From Lactonifactor sp. BIOML-A5 (GTDB taxonomy: Bacteria; Bacillota; Clostridia; Lachnospirales; Lachnospiraceae), in the NCBI RefSeq assembly GCF_009677585.1, contig NZ_WKYV01000009.1, positions 62,001 through 126,000 on the forward strand: DNA of 64,000 nt, given 5' to 3'. A model generated the notes under the pieces. That model had not been told where the DNA came from. It made no database searches and saw only the letters and a program-made list of their open reading frames with translations. The position numbers and the translations under genes are program-made. Shown in pieces: positions 1 to 9,270 of this stretch. Within the stretch, counting starts at the first letter, position 1; each line of letters opens with the position of its first letter.

Positions 1-101
1 AATCCAAGTATTTCCTCCGAAGCGCTCATTACATAAACAACGGCGGTATCCCAAAGATTTAAGCCATGCTCCCATTGCGATACGCGGTAATTTCTGATTA
101 T
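1..101 (-). pseudogene. Aldo/keto reductase remnant, 5'-truncated, runs off the window
   Basis: Read leftward from an in-frame TGA at 102-104, this frame stays open to the window edge and gives ...NLWDTAVVYVMSASEEILG. This matches the N-terminal active-site strand of aldo/keto reductases (usual form DTA-x-VYG-x-G-SEE-x-LG), including the catalytic Asp and Tyr. The two glycines of the usual YGxG are Val and Ser here. No start codon or the usual first 40 or so residues precede it; the frame overlaps the stop codon of the restriction gene at 98. I infer a gene beheaded when the restriction operon arrived. The rest of the gene lies outside the window. Confidence 0.6.
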
Positions 102-3100
102 TCACTCTCTGCAACCCCAAATTTATCTCTGAAGTCCTCATAACTGTTCACCCAGTCAAATCGTATCTGATCACTTACTGCCTGAAAATGCAGTTTGCCG
201 CACTGAATCTTCTCTCGCTCCACCTCCTGTAAATTGATATCCTGCTTGCCTGCCTTGGTTTCAACGATGAAGTAAATCCCCAAATCCGGATCATACAGAC
301 TGTTTTTCTTGCACACAATAGCCCAGTCTGGGGTATAATTGCCATAAGGAGTATCAATGACAAAGCCTCCCTTTTTCAGCTTTGTAAACAGCAATACATT
401 CTGATTATTTTCCAGCTTTTCCGCAAACTCCTTCTCTCCTTTGCTGTCCATTTTGTAATACTCGTTCATTGCCGCACTATGAGTGGCATTTGCCTGAAAA
501 ACACTCCATTCCTCCTGAAAATCCTCTTCGCTGATGGTATCAAGTTCAAAGATATTCTTACTATCCAATTCATACCCCTTTATCACTTCATAGGAAGTAA
601 GGTTCGCCGCTTTCGTATGGTTCAGCCGTTTTAGTATCAACTGCGTAATTGTGTCCAGGATATCCTGATTGTTCAATAGGTCTCTTTTCTCAACAGCCTG
701 AATAATTTTGAATATGGCAAGTCTTGGAAGCATCGTATGATACATGATGTATGTAACAATCTCAAAGTCACTCTTTGTCCCGAAAGCAGCTTCCCTTTCC
801 AGTTCCTTCTCCCCACAGGACACCTCTTCCATAACAAACCTTGCAGATTCATTAAATGCTGCCATACCAGCCTCTATTTTAAACACATTCTTTGCTTTCA
901 TTAACCTGAGGTAATGATTAATCTCAGATGCACAATCTTTAATAAATTTATCTTTATCAATCCTGAATTTGTATATCGTCCGCTTCATGAGATTTTCCCT
1001 GAGGGCAAAGTAAATCTTTTTAAACACACCCTGTGTGACAAAGGATCTTACCTTATTTTCCCAAGGCTCATTATCTCCGTTGCGGATCTCAATCTTTTTT
1101 GTGCCTCTCTGCACCATCAGTTCCTTAAACTGCTTCTTAATCTTCTCCATGTGCTCACAGAGAGTGTCCTCTGCAAAGGTCATCGTATCAATTAGTTTCG
1201 TAACTTGATCTGTTGTGCCCTGTAACATGTTATCCCGATTCATCACACCGGCAGAAATAAGTTCCTGTCTCAATGTGTCTGCCAATTCCGGAGTGATTTT
1301 CCCCTGTGGTACCCCGGCGGTTTTCAATGCAGAAATCAAAATCTCGGCGGTAACTTCATTCTTATTATAATTCATAGTATCATTGAAATCTTTTTGTAAT
1401 GCTGCGGCAAAGTGATCATAGTAGTCGTTTGCTATAACTGTAAGCTCATTGATTCTGCCATCCAGGCAGCGGTTGCCGGTGATATCTACAGGCAGCCTTA
1501 AGCCTCTGCCAATTTCCTGCTTTTTCGCTATCTCAGAACTCCCGGACTTTAATGTACACAAGGTAAATACATTCGGATTGTCCCAGCCCTCACGAAGAGC
1601 CGAATGAGAGAAAATGAATGCAAGAGGCTCCTCAAAGGATATTAACTCATCCTTTTTCTCCAGAATCAGACTGATGCCGCGATCGATATCTTCCCGGGAC
1701 TTTGCCCTGATATTCATAGTATCCTCGTCAGCCGCGGAATCCCATCCCTCTATTTCGACCGCATTTTTTTTGGCGTCCAGAGCAAAGTAGCCTTCTCTGA
1801 CCGACTGTACATTCGTATAACCCGGGAAAAATTCTTGATACTTTTCAATCACAGCTCTATTCTTAGAGACATACCGCTTGTACTCTTCGTCAAAAATCCT
1901 TAAGTACTCGCCCCTGCCGTCGGGCGCTGCACTGTCCCTGACTTTATGGACAGAATCAATAAAGAACAGCGTCAGTGCCTTAATTTTTCTTCCGGTATTT
2001 AAAATTGTTATCTGCTTTTCAAAATGGTTCTGAATCGCAAGCCTTATCTGAATACGCACAGCTTCATTTTTTTCAGTTTCATAGGTACTGTGTCCCTGTT
2101 CCAATACAATCGTTTTCTCTTTCGTTGCTATTACCAGGGGCTTAAGTTTGTGGGGTTCCCCGGCAACACGCATGTCTTTGTACTGCAAAAGACCGCCTGA
2201 CAATTCTTCAATAGAAGTACCTCCCCGGGCATTACAGCTCCTAAATCTGATTGTGCCGCCCTGCTCCTGTGAGAATATCTCTATTCTTGCCTTCAAATCA
2301 GAGGTAAAGGATACATATCGGATGTAAGGATAATCTTTAGGAATCACCCCATGTACAGTTTTTACTGCGATTTTCTTTACCAGCTCCTTCTGATATGCGG
2401 CATAGGAGTCCAGCTTGTAGATTTGGTTATACAGCTGTTTGTGTGTTGCAGAATATCTTAAAGTAAATAATGGCTGCAGTTCCTCTATAGCTTTCAGAGA
2501 CTTGGATTTATTCCTCTTTGTACCCTCCAGTTTCTGTGGCTCGTCGATAATAATAATCGGCTTAATATATTTGATATCTTCCCATAGAATCTGCCCATAC
2601 TCATCTTCCGTTCTAATCTTGTTGGTATCCTTATTAAATGCCTGAATGTTCAACACACAAATGCTTAAATCACTGCTCTCCACCAGCTTTGCGCTGACCT
2701 GCCTTGGATTGCTGCTGTCATAGACAAAGCTGTGCCTTAATATATCCACATTATATAGCCTTTTAAAATGGTCCCGCAGCTGTTCCATTGACTTTTCAAC
2801 TCCTTTACGGATTGCAATGGAGGGTACTACTACCATAAACTTTTTAAAACCATATTCCCTATATAACTCCAGTATAGTACGAAGATACACATAGGTTTTG
2901 CCTGTGCCCGTCTCCATTTCTATTGTAAAGTTGTTTCCCGCTGCCAAGGCAGAATCTGCAAACAGATTATTCTGCAGCTGTACACTTCTTAAATTCTCCA
3001 ATAGTCTGGAACCCGCTACAATGTCGTGATTTTTTATGGGATCTCCTTCACCAATCTTACGAATACGGTCTGATCCATAGATGCTATCCACTCGTCTGGG

Positions 3101-3190
3101 TAATCCTTGAAAAAGCCTTACGGCAGAGTTCACCGCCTGCAGCTGATAATCAAGGTTATCGTCGAACTGGAATGTTATTCGTCCTGCCAT
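98..3190 (-). CDS. res: Type III restriction enzyme, Res (helicase/endonuclease) subunit
   Basis: This is the ATP-dependent restriction subunit, which acts in complex with Mod, translocates on DNA and cleaves when two unmodified sites are engaged. The 1030 residues carry a superfamily 2 motor: Walker A GTGKT at about 95-99, a DEPQ motif II at about 216, an SATH motif III and QEIGRGLRL as motif VI. A C-terminal PD-(D/E)xK nuclease is visible as PDW at about 954 and ETK at about 977. Length is normal for the family. The ATG follows a GGGGAAA ribosome site. It lies 13 bp downstream of mod and is last in the operon. No disruption is seen, so it is probably active. Confidence 0.93.
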   Translation of the reverse strand: MAGRITFQFDDNLDYQLQAVNSAVRLFQGLPRRVDSIYGSDRIRKIGEGDPIKNHDIVAGSRLLENLRSVQLQNNLFADSALAAGNNFTIEMETGTGKTYVYLRTILELYREYGFKKFMVVVPSIAIRKGVEKSMEQLRDHFKRLYNVDILRHSFVYDSSNPRQVSAKLVESSDLSICVLNIQAFNKDTNKIRTEDEYGQILWEDIKYIKPIIIIDEPQKLEGTKRNKSKSLKAIEELQPLFTLRYSATHKQLYNQIYKLDSYAAYQKELVKKIAVKTVHGVIPKDYPYIRYVSFTSDLKARIEIFSQEQGGTIRFRSCNARGGTSIEELSGGLLQYKDMRVAGEPHKLKPLVIATKEKTIVLEQGHSTYETEKNEAVRIQIRLAIQNHFEKQITILNTGRKIKALTLFFIDSVHKVRDSAAPDGRGEYLRIFDEEYKRYVSKNRAVIEKYQEFFPGYTNVQSVREGYFALDAKKNAVEIEGWDSAADEDTMNIRAKSREDIDRGISLILEKKDELISFEEPLAFIFSHSALREGWDNPNVFTLCTLKSGSSEIAKKQEIGRGLRLPVDITGNRCLDGRINELTVIANDYYDHFAAALQKDFNDTMNYNKNEVTAEILISALKTAGVPQGKITPELADTLRQELISAGVMNRDNMLQGTTDQVTKLIDTMTFAEDTLCEHMEKIKKQFKELMVQRGTKKIEIRNGDNEPWENKVRSFVTQGVFKKIYFALRENLMKRTIYKFRIDKDKFIKDCASEINHYLRLMKAKNVFKIEAGMAAFNESARFVMEEVSCGEKELEREAAFGTKSDFEIVTYIMYHTMLPRLAIFKIIQAVEKRDLLNNQDILDTITQLILKRLNHTKAANLTSYEVIKGYELDSKNIFELDTISEEDFQEEWSVFQANATHSAAMNEYYKMDSKGEKEFAEKLENNQNVLLFTKLKKGGFVIDTPYGNYTPDWAIVCKKNSLYDPDLGIYFIVETKAGKQDINLQEVEREKIQCGKLHFQAVSDQIRFDWVNSYEDFRDKFGVAESE

Positions 3191-3203
3191 GATTCATTTC
3201 CCC

Positions 3204-5120
3204 TTAAATAAATTCTACAGTATATACAGGTTTATCTGTTCCGGCATTCTTCGAGATAAGTGCCTTCAATCTTCGAAATGTCTCATCTTTTAATGCAATA
3301 TCGTCTCTGAACGCAGAATCCCTGAAAATAAACTTGATCGGCAGCGGTACAAGCTCTGCCAGTTTATTTATCAATTCTACGGTTATCTCTGTTTCCAGAC
3401 ATACCAGATAGCTGCCCCCATAGAGATATGTGCGTCTTCCAATGTCAGACAGCTGTTCCAGAGACTCGGATAAAACTACATTGCGCTGTCTGAGCATTAA
3501 TTCGTACACAATATCTGCGTCATTCGCTCCGGGCATAAAGTCCGCAAGATCCGGAGCACTTTCGATCTGCGAAAAATCAAGCTGCCCTGCATCCATAAGT
3601 GAGTTCCATTTTATATTGGTGGGCGCGATACGGAATACCTTAAATCCCGTATCCACTTCACAGTCCGGATTCTCTCTCACAATGCTCTCGCCAGCACGCC
3701 GGATACGCTCCTTGCCAATTTCACATATAGAAGTAAATCCTGCCTTATTTGCCTCACTTGACGCCTCTAGTGTCTCAGGAATCTGTACCATGATAAACCT
3801 TCTTTTGCCCTTGTCTTCGCTGTTCAGCTTCATGACCGCATGTGCTGTTGTAGCCGAGCCCGAAAAAAAGTCAAGTATGATATCATGTTCACTGGTGTGT
3901 ATTTTACACAAAAAGCAAATTAAAGATGAGGGCTTGGGAAATGGAAAAATTTTGCTTCCAAACAGGTTCGTTATTTCTTTTGTTCCATCCTGGGACATTC
4001 CGATATCATCTCCGAGTTTTGTACTCACTGCAATCCGTCCAAAGTCCTCCCCGGCCTTCTCCATATCATCTTCTTTCCAATATCTAAGCGCCGGCTTGCT
4101 AATATTTAAAAAAGAATAATCCCCAGGGAAGACAATTCTGCCCTCCTCATAATATTTTTTAAAGGTATCCTGAGTAATTGCCCATGTTCTGTTGGGATTG
4201 GCAGGGTATTCCACACCTGTCTTAGGATTGATCATTGTGAAGTAGCTGTTCGGTCTCTCACTTGCGGTTGTCTGCTTTGTCAAATCGTGTATTCTCCATG
4301 GCCGATCTGGATAATCATCGCTCACATAATATTTTCTTTCTTTTCCTGCTATGCTACCTTTGAACAATGATGACTTTGCATAGCATACAATCCACTCATA
4401 ATCCTGAGATATTCCAAATGGCACGTCTGATTTAGCGGTTCTCTTTCTCCATGGAAATATTGCAACATAATTATTCTCACCAAAAACCATATTGCAGAGA
4501 TTTTTTACGTTTTCCAGCTCATTATCATCTATGCTGATAAAAATGGCTCCGTCATCTGTCAATAAATCTTTTGCCACCAGCAGCCGCGGATACATCATGT
4601 TCAGCCAATTTGCATGATACCTGTTATTAGATTTCTTATTTACTGTATATCTCTCACCCAGTTCACTCATATCGCCTTCTGCTTTCAGGCTGTCTGCTTC
4701 CGACATCTTATAATTATCATTATAAATAAAGTCATTTCCCGTATTATAAGGGGGATCAATATAAATCATCTTTACTGCATTGTAATAGTTCTGGCGTAAC
4801 AGCTTTAAAGCTTCCAAATTATCGCCTTCAATATAAATATTCTCGGTTTTATCCGCCTCTTTGCTTTCAGGCAAAACCAGTTTTAATGTCTTTCCAAAAA
4901 CATCCTCTTGTGCCGCTTTTTTAGCGTTCTGCTTACCCGCCCAAGTAAATTCGTACTTTTCTTCTTTAACCTCCGTAAAAAAACCCAGCTCTTCTTTTAA
5001 TGCATGAAAGTCTACTTCACCATCTTTGACAGCGGAAGGAAAGATTTGCGCCAATTTATTTAGGTTATCATTCTGAAAATGATTCATATTTCTGTCAACT
5101 TGTTTTGTTTTCATCTTCAA
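3204..5120 (-). CDS. mod: Type III DNA methyltransferase, Mod subunit
   Basis: It methylates the N6 position of adenine in an asymmetric recognition site and supplies target recognition to Res. The 638 residues show the DPPY catalytic motif at about 122-125, and the AdoMet-binding FFSGSATT motif follows at about 417, so the order is that of beta-class type III enzymes. The roughly 290 residues between them should hold the target-recognition domain; specificity cannot be read from sequence. AAGGAG sits 6 nt before a TTG at 5120 and 12 nt before an in-frame ATG at 5114, so the TTG is slightly preferred. No simple-sequence repeat that could drive phase variation was noticed. Second gene of the operon, 23 bp after the upstream small gene. 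Confidence 0.93.
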   Translation of the reverse strand: MKMKTKQVDRNMNHFQNDNLNKLAQIFPSAVKDGEVDFHALKEELGFFTEVKEEKYEFTWAGKQNAKKAAQEDVFGKTLKLVLPESKEADKTENIYIEGDNLEALKLLRQNYYNAVKMIYIDPPYNTGNDFIYNDNYKMSEADSLKAEGDMSELGERYTVNKKSNNRYHANWLNMMYPRLLVAKDLLTDDGAIFISIDDNELENVKNLCNMVFGENNYVAIFPWRKRTAKSDVPFGISQDYEWIVCYAKSSLFKGSIAGKERKYYVSDDYPDRPWRIHDLTKQTTASERPNSYFTMINPKTGVEYPANPNRTWAITQDTFKKYYEEGRIVFPGDYSFLNISKPALRYWKEDDMEKAGEDFGRIAVSTKLGDDIGMSQDGTKEITNLFGSKIFPFPKPSSLICFLCKIHTSEHDIILDFFSGSATTAHAVMKLNSEDKGKRRFIMVQIPETLEASSEANKAGFTSICEIGKERIRRAGESIVRENPDCEVDTGFKVFRIAPTNIKWNSLMDAGQLDFSQIESAPDLADFMPGANDADIVYELMLRQRNVVLSESLEQLSDIGRRTYLYGGSYLVCLETEITVELINKLAELVPLPIKFIFRDSAFRDDIALKDETFRRLKALISKNAGTDKPVYTVEFI

Positions 5121-5143
5121 TCTCTGCTCCTTCTCTCACAGCG

Positions 5144-5743
5144 CTAAACCAGGTACTCCAGCAGACTATGCATTGGCCGTGTATCCCTTAGTTTTATCTT
5201 TGGTGCCTGGCAATTCTCTGTGCTGTATGTACCAAATTCCTTCACATCATTCTCCCCAATCCAGCCTATTATTGCCATATTCCTTTCTGTCGGTACAGTA
5301 ATTCTAGGTTCTCCTTTCAGCTTCAGCCAATAATATACCTGAATATTTACCTTCCGCAGTTCGCTCGCCTTGGTTGCCACCGTAAAAGTATCTAATATAT
5401 CATCAATTGTGCTTTTATACACCGACAAGGAAGATTTTACCGAACATTTTATTTCGGTTCCTCGTATATCTTTTAAGATAATGTCATGTCCCAAATCAGG
5501 ATTTCCGGATCTTTTATTTACCGCTGAGACCGCATATTTCCCATTCTGCAGCAGCCAATTAATAACAGCCGCTTCCGCTGCTTCTCCCATCAGGATATCT
5601 ATAAATCTCTCCATATATCCCCTTGCATGTAAATCCCTGCGGTCTATCATAGTCTCACAAAGAATTTGTGCATTCTCTGTACAAATATGCATATCTGATT
5701 CTGATAATTGTATTTTAACAATTGTATCTCTTGTAACCGCCAT
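5144..5743 (-). CDS. Putative PD-(D/E)xK-fold protein, first gene of the type III R-M operon
   Basis: A 199-residue protein of no family I can name. The segment GHDIILKDIRGTEIKCSVKS has the spacing of a PD-(D/E)xK nuclease core (Asp, then Glu-x-Lys on the next strand), so a nuclease fold or DNA-end recognition role is possible. The frame extends upstream to 5839, but GGAGG at 5751-5755 lies 7 nt before the ATG at 5743 and the operon promoter's transcription start falls near 5835, so 5743 is the start. It is first in an operon with mod and res, 23 bp before mod. This position suggests an accessory role in the restriction system; that role is inference. Confidence 0.75.
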   Translation of the reverse strand: MAVTRDTIVKIQLSESDMHICTENAQILCETMIDRRDLHARGYMERFIDILMGEAAEAAVINWLLQNGKYAVSAVNKRSGNPDLGHDIILKDIRGTEIKCSVKSSLSVYKSTIDDILDTFTVATKASELRKVNIQVYYWLKLKGEPRITVPTERNMAIIGWIGENDVKEFGTYSTENCQAPKIKLRDTRPMHSLLEYLV

Positions 5744-5841
5744 ACTTGTTCCTCCATTATCATAATATTCTAAACCATTTACTGTTTCAGACTCTGCCTG
5801 AATGTGAATAAGGTTAAAATCTGCACTTCGCTTTACCACCG

Positions 5842-5870
5842 AGTATACCTAATTATCGGAACAATATCAA
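5842..5870 (-). promoter_or_regulatory. Sigma-70-type promoter of the type III R-M operon
   Basis: On the minus strand TTGATA (5865-5870) is followed by exactly 17 bp and TATACT (5842-5847). Transcription would start near 5835, about 90 nt before the ATG at 5743. No other operator-like repeat was noticed around it. Confidence 0.75.
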
Positions 5871-5933
5871 CTCTATCGGGATATCTGGTACAGCGTTTGG
5901 CAAATACTCTTTTGGGAAATAAACGCAAAAATC

Positions 5934-5964
5934 GGGCTGATATAGTTTTTAACCATATCAGCCC
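5934..5964 (-). terminator. Intrinsic terminator of the secreted MBL-fold gene
   Basis: A perfect 10-bp stem, GGGCTGATAT (5934-5943) with ATATCAGCCC (5955-5964), and an 11-nt loop. On the minus strand it is followed by a T-rich run and lies 25 bp after the stop at 5990. Confidence 0.8.
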
Positions 5965-5989
5965 AATCTTTTACTCGTATTGCTCTGCT

Positions 5990-7576
5990 TTAAGAAATTA
6001 ATTTTCCATCTGAATTAAAAGTGTACCGCTTTCCATCAATGGTAACGGTTCCAGTTACCATTTCACCATTTGACAATAAATAGTACCAATTCCCATAGTA
6101 AGACAGCCACCCCGTTTTCATGGAACCCACAGGGGCCCCGTCCGCATTCCCCTCAGGATTCAGGTAGTACCATTTGCCTTTCCACAGCAGCCAGCTTGTT
6201 TTCATAGATCCCACAGGCGCACCGTCAGTGTTGCCCTCTTCATTCAGATAATACCATCGGTTTCCGTTCAATAACCATCCTGTTTTCATAGAGCCTACTG
6301 GAGCGCGATCTGTATTCCCGTCTTCATACAGGTAATACCATCTGCCGCTGTCTAATAACCATCCTGTTTTCATTGTGCCATCAGCGTTCAGATAATACCA
6401 CCTGTTTTCAAAATATACCCATCCACGCTGCATCAGACCATTGGCCCCAAAATAGTACCATTTATTCCCAGTGAGAATCCACTGGTTATAAATTAATGCT
6501 CCGTTGCTATCCGCATACTGTGTTCCTCTCGGTGTTGTGACAAAACCGGGTGTGAATTTGGGTATATTCGTTTCAATACTCCCATCCGTATTTATAGTAA
6601 ATACAATAGCAGAAAGTAAATTATAATAGGAACTGGTAGAATAGAACTTCGAGCCCACTTTTTGGTTAATTTGCGCCATAGTAGCATTTGGTATATTGCC
6701 CAGATACCCAGTCTGTACAATATATTTAGGATTGGCTTCATCTAACATTGCTTTTGAATTAGAACCCGCAATCCCATGGTGTGCCAATTTATAGATATCA
6801 ATGTCTTTTACCAGATTCATTCTGATCAAAGCACTCTCCAGTCCGTATACATCATCCTCTACGTTAGATGTCGTATAGGTATTCATGTCGCCTGTCAATA
6901 AAACCTTGCGTCCAAACACAGACATTTTGGTGATAATAGATGCACTATTGATATCGTAAAACTTCTCATTCGGGTCATACTCAAAATTAAACAATTCTAT
7001 GTCAGCACTCTCCCCCAACTTAAACTCACCATTATCTACAGGTGTCAATTTGGTAATAAGCTTGGCATTTGTATCCTGCGCTGCTTTTATTGTATCTGCA
7101 TATACATATGCATTATCCCATTTCCTATTAGCTGATAGTACATTATCATCTGAATAGGGTTTGATATACACTTTTTGGGGATGAAAAGCTCTTATGACCT
7201 CATCAGCCCCCCCTATATGGTCACTGTGTGCATGTGTCCCAATGAAGAATTCAAAGTTATCGTGATTGACGTTTAATTTAGTCAAATACTCATTTACCTC
7301 GTCTTCATATCCCGGAGTCGACGCTCCCCCGGGAGGAACATTCGTATCATCTGCAGCATCTACCATACCGAAGTGTTTGGTTCCATCTGCGTCGGTGGCT
7401 TCCAGTACGATCGCATCTGTATCAGCTCCGCGCAATGTCAAAAAATGAACCTTAACTGATGGCGTTCCGCTGGCAGTCTTCTCCTCTACAGCTGCATTTG
7501 CAGTAACTGCAGGTGTAATAAGCATTACACTGCAGCACATAAGTAATCCTATATTTTTTATAATTCTATTTAACAT
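5990..7576 (-). CDS. Secreted metallo-beta-lactamase-fold hydrolase with cell-wall-binding repeats
   Basis: The 528-residue product begins with a signal peptide (positive start, hydrophobic core, likely cut after TANA). The catalytic domain carries HAHSDH at about 115-120, followed by GDMNT and an AHHG motif, the arrangement of the ComEC/Rec2-type branch of the metallo-beta-lactamase fold, so two metals and phosphodiester-type hydrolysis are plausible. Residues from about 375 to the end form seven or so GW-x-WYYL-x-DG units of the choline-binding/CW_binding_1 type, which tether proteins to the wall. The ATG at 7576 has GGAGG 7 nt upstream; an in-frame ATG 30 nt earlier lacks one. It is flanked by its own terminator and that of the MATE gene. 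Substrate unknown. Confidence 0.85.
   Translation of the reverse strand: MLNRIIKNIGLLMCCSVMLITPAVTANAAVEEKTASGTPSVKVHFLTLRGADTDAIVLEATDADGTKHFGMVDAADDTNVPPGGASTPGYEDEVNEYLTKLNVNHDNFEFFIGTHAHSDHIGGADEVIRAFHPQKVYIKPYSDDNVLSANRKWDNAYVYADTIKAAQDTNAKLITKLTPVDNGEFKLGESADIELFNFEYDPNEKFYDINSASIITKMSVFGRKVLLTGDMNTYTTSNVEDDVYGLESALIRMNLVKDIDIYKLAHHGIAGSNSKAMLDEANPKYIVQTGYLGNIPNATMAQINQKVGSKFYSTSSYYNLLSAIVFTINTDGSIETNIPKFTPGFVTTPRGTQYADSNGALIYNQWILTGNKWYYFGANGLMQRGWVYFENRWYYLNADGTMKTGWLLDSGRWYYLYEDGNTDRAPVGSMKTGWLLNGNRWYYLNEEGNTDGAPVGSMKTSWLLWKGKWYYLNPEGNADGAPVGSMKTGWLSYYGNWYYLLSNGEMVTGTVTIDGKRYTFNSDGKLIS
6114..6365. repeat. Three tandem 84-bp coding repeats
   Basis: Three consecutive 84-bp units start at 6114, 6198 and 6282, each opening with GTTTTCAT on the plus strand, and a fourth partial unit opens at 6366. 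They encode 28-residue wall-binding modules containing D/N-G-x-APVGSMK-TGWLL. The exact period makes copy-number change by recombination plausible. Confidence 0.8.
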
Positions 7577-7605
7577 TTTTCTTCCTCCAATTCTATTAAT
7601 GGGCA

Positions 7606-7653
7606 TAAAAAAACCCTGAGAGCAGACAATTTTATACTGTCTGCTCTCAGGGT
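7606..7653 (-). terminator. Intrinsic terminator of the MATE gene
   Basis: A perfect 16-bp stem (7613-7628 with 7638-7653) and a 9-nt loop, followed on the minus strand by seven T residues (7607-7613). It lies 29 bp after the MATE stop at 7682 and directly before the MBL-fold gene, so the two genes are probably separate units. The loop contains TATAAA, which might also serve as a -10 box for the MBL gene; that is speculative. Confidence 0.88.
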
Positions 7654-7681
7654 ATCCACCCCTCCTTTTTCTAAATGGTTA

Positions 7682-9037
7682 CTATCGGTCCTGCTTCACC
7701 AGCCATTTCCCTTTCCAGGCATAAATGGCCATTCCCATGGTTGCAAAGAACCAGGAAACAGGGTATCCCCAAAGTACGGTATCCAAAGTAAAATATACTT
7801 TCGTCATAATCTGAATCCACAGAATCCGAACCCCCACCATACTTCCTATCATAATTAACATAGTAGACATCGATTTACCAGCTCCCCGGAATACGCCTCC
7901 CATTACCTGTGCTATCGTGATGCCAACATAGAATGGGGCCAGTATCTTGCACATGAGATATCCATACTCTATGACTGCCGTATCCCGTGAGAAGATGCTC
8001 AGCGCATCCCTGCCGAAAATCAGAAGTACCGCTGACATTATTACACAGTACCCGCAGCCTATCAGCAGCGTTTTTACCGCCCCCTGTTTTACTCTGTCCA
8101 ATTTCCCTGCTCCTATATTCTGGCCTGTAAAGGTCATGGCTGCCATACCAAAGCTCATAATCGGAAGTACTATAAATCCGTCGATCTTCATGTATGAACT
8201 GGAACCGGCAATAGCATCCTGTCCAAAGCTGTTAATATAAGCCTGCACAATTACATTTGAAAGGGAGATTACCGCGGACTGAATCCCTGTAGGAACTCCC
8301 ATAACAAGGATACGCCTGGTCATCCTTTTGTCTAACCTTAGTTTGTGAATACGAAGTGTATAGATATCCCTGTCTTTCATTAAAGTCACAATTACCAAAA
8401 CAGATGATATCCCCTGGGATATAATCGTGGCTATCGCTGCTCCTGCTACCCCCATCTGAAAACAGATGACAAAGATAAGGTCCAGAATAATATTTGCAAC
8501 TGACGTAGCACACAGATAGTAAAGGGGTCTTCTGGAATCCCCTACCCCCCGGAGGATACCTGCCCCCATATTATAAGTAATATTAAACACAGAGCCCAGG
8601 AAAAAAATCCTAAGATATACGACAGCCTCTTTCATAACGCTGTCAGGTGTCCCCATCCAGCGGAGTATTTGTGGGGTCAAGGTAACTCCTACCACAGTGA
8701 GTATAATTCCCCCTATGAGACTGAGTACAATGGAGGTATGTACGGCCCACTGCATCTTTTCTTCATTCTTTGCCCCATAATACTGGGCTATGACCACACC
8801 GGCCCCTGTAGCAATCCCCATAAAAAGCCCTATGATAAGATTAATCAGTGAATTGCTGGAACCTATGGCTGCCAGCGCAGGTTTGCCGATATAATTGCCT
8901 GCTATGACAGAATCTACTGTATTATAGAGCTGCTGAAAGATATTGCCTACAATCAAAGGACCCGAAAACAGAAGAATGCCTCGTATAATACTGCCCTGAG
9001 TCAGATCCAGACTGTTGGCTCTTATTTCCTTTTTCAC
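7682..9037 (-). CDS. MATE family multidrug/organic cation exporter
   Basis: A 451-residue integral membrane protein with about twelve hydrophobic segments in two similar halves, as expected for the MatE fold. The N-terminal part reads PLIVGNIFQQLYNTVDSVI, the typical first helix of the DinF/NorM-like clostridial branch, and the linker and second half (from about 230) repeat the pattern. MATE proteins export cationic drugs or metabolites using a sodium or proton gradient; the substrate is not predictable. Translation starts at a GTG (9037) with AGGGGGA about 6 nt upstream. It is monocistronic, ending at a strong terminator. Confidence 0.92.
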   Translation of the reverse strand: MKKEIRANSLDLTQGSIIRGILLFSGPLIVGNIFQQLYNTVDSVIAGNYIGKPALAAIGSSNSLINLIIGLFMGIATGAGVVIAQYYGAKNEEKMQWAVHTSIVLSLIGGIILTVVGVTLTPQILRWMGTPDSVMKEAVVYLRIFFLGSVFNITYNMGAGILRGVGDSRRPLYYLCATSVANIILDLIFVICFQMGVAGAAIATIISQGISSVLVIVTLMKDRDIYTLRIHKLRLDKRMTRRILVMGVPTGIQSAVISLSNVIVQAYINSFGQDAIAGSSSYMKIDGFIVLPIMSFGMAAMTFTGQNIGAGKLDRVKQGAVKTLLIGCGYCVIMSAVLLIFGRDALSIFSRDTAVIEYGYLMCKILAPFYVGITIAQVMGGVFRGAGKSMSTMLIMIGSMVGVRILWIQIMTKVYFTLDTVLWGYPVSWFFATMGMAIYAWKGKWLVKQDR

Positions 9038-9152
9038 AATATTTCCCCCTTTATGTATTTATTCTAGCATAAATGTAGAAGGGAATACTAGTAGATCTGC
9101 CATACTTTCTTAACAGACTAAACTTCCGTCTCTATCAACCTTTGTGCACAAA

Positions 9153-9180
9153 AATAAGACGCAGGCCAGGGCGTCTTATT
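9153..9180 (-). terminator. Intrinsic terminator of the sigma-like gene
   Basis: A 10-bp perfect stem AATAAGACGC/GCGTCTTATT with an 8-nt loop. On the minus strand it is followed by a T-rich run, about 90 nt after the stop codon at 9271. Confidence 0.75.
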
Positions 9181-9270
9181 GATAAAAACAGCAGAAATCT
9201 GAAATACTTATCTCTCAAATTTCTACATCCTAATACTACCACAGATATTATGTGCAATTCTATGCACTGT

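Noticed and set aside
3204..5120. Phase-variable mod gene
   Set aside because: No long homopolymer or short tandem repeat was noticed in the reading frame or promoter.
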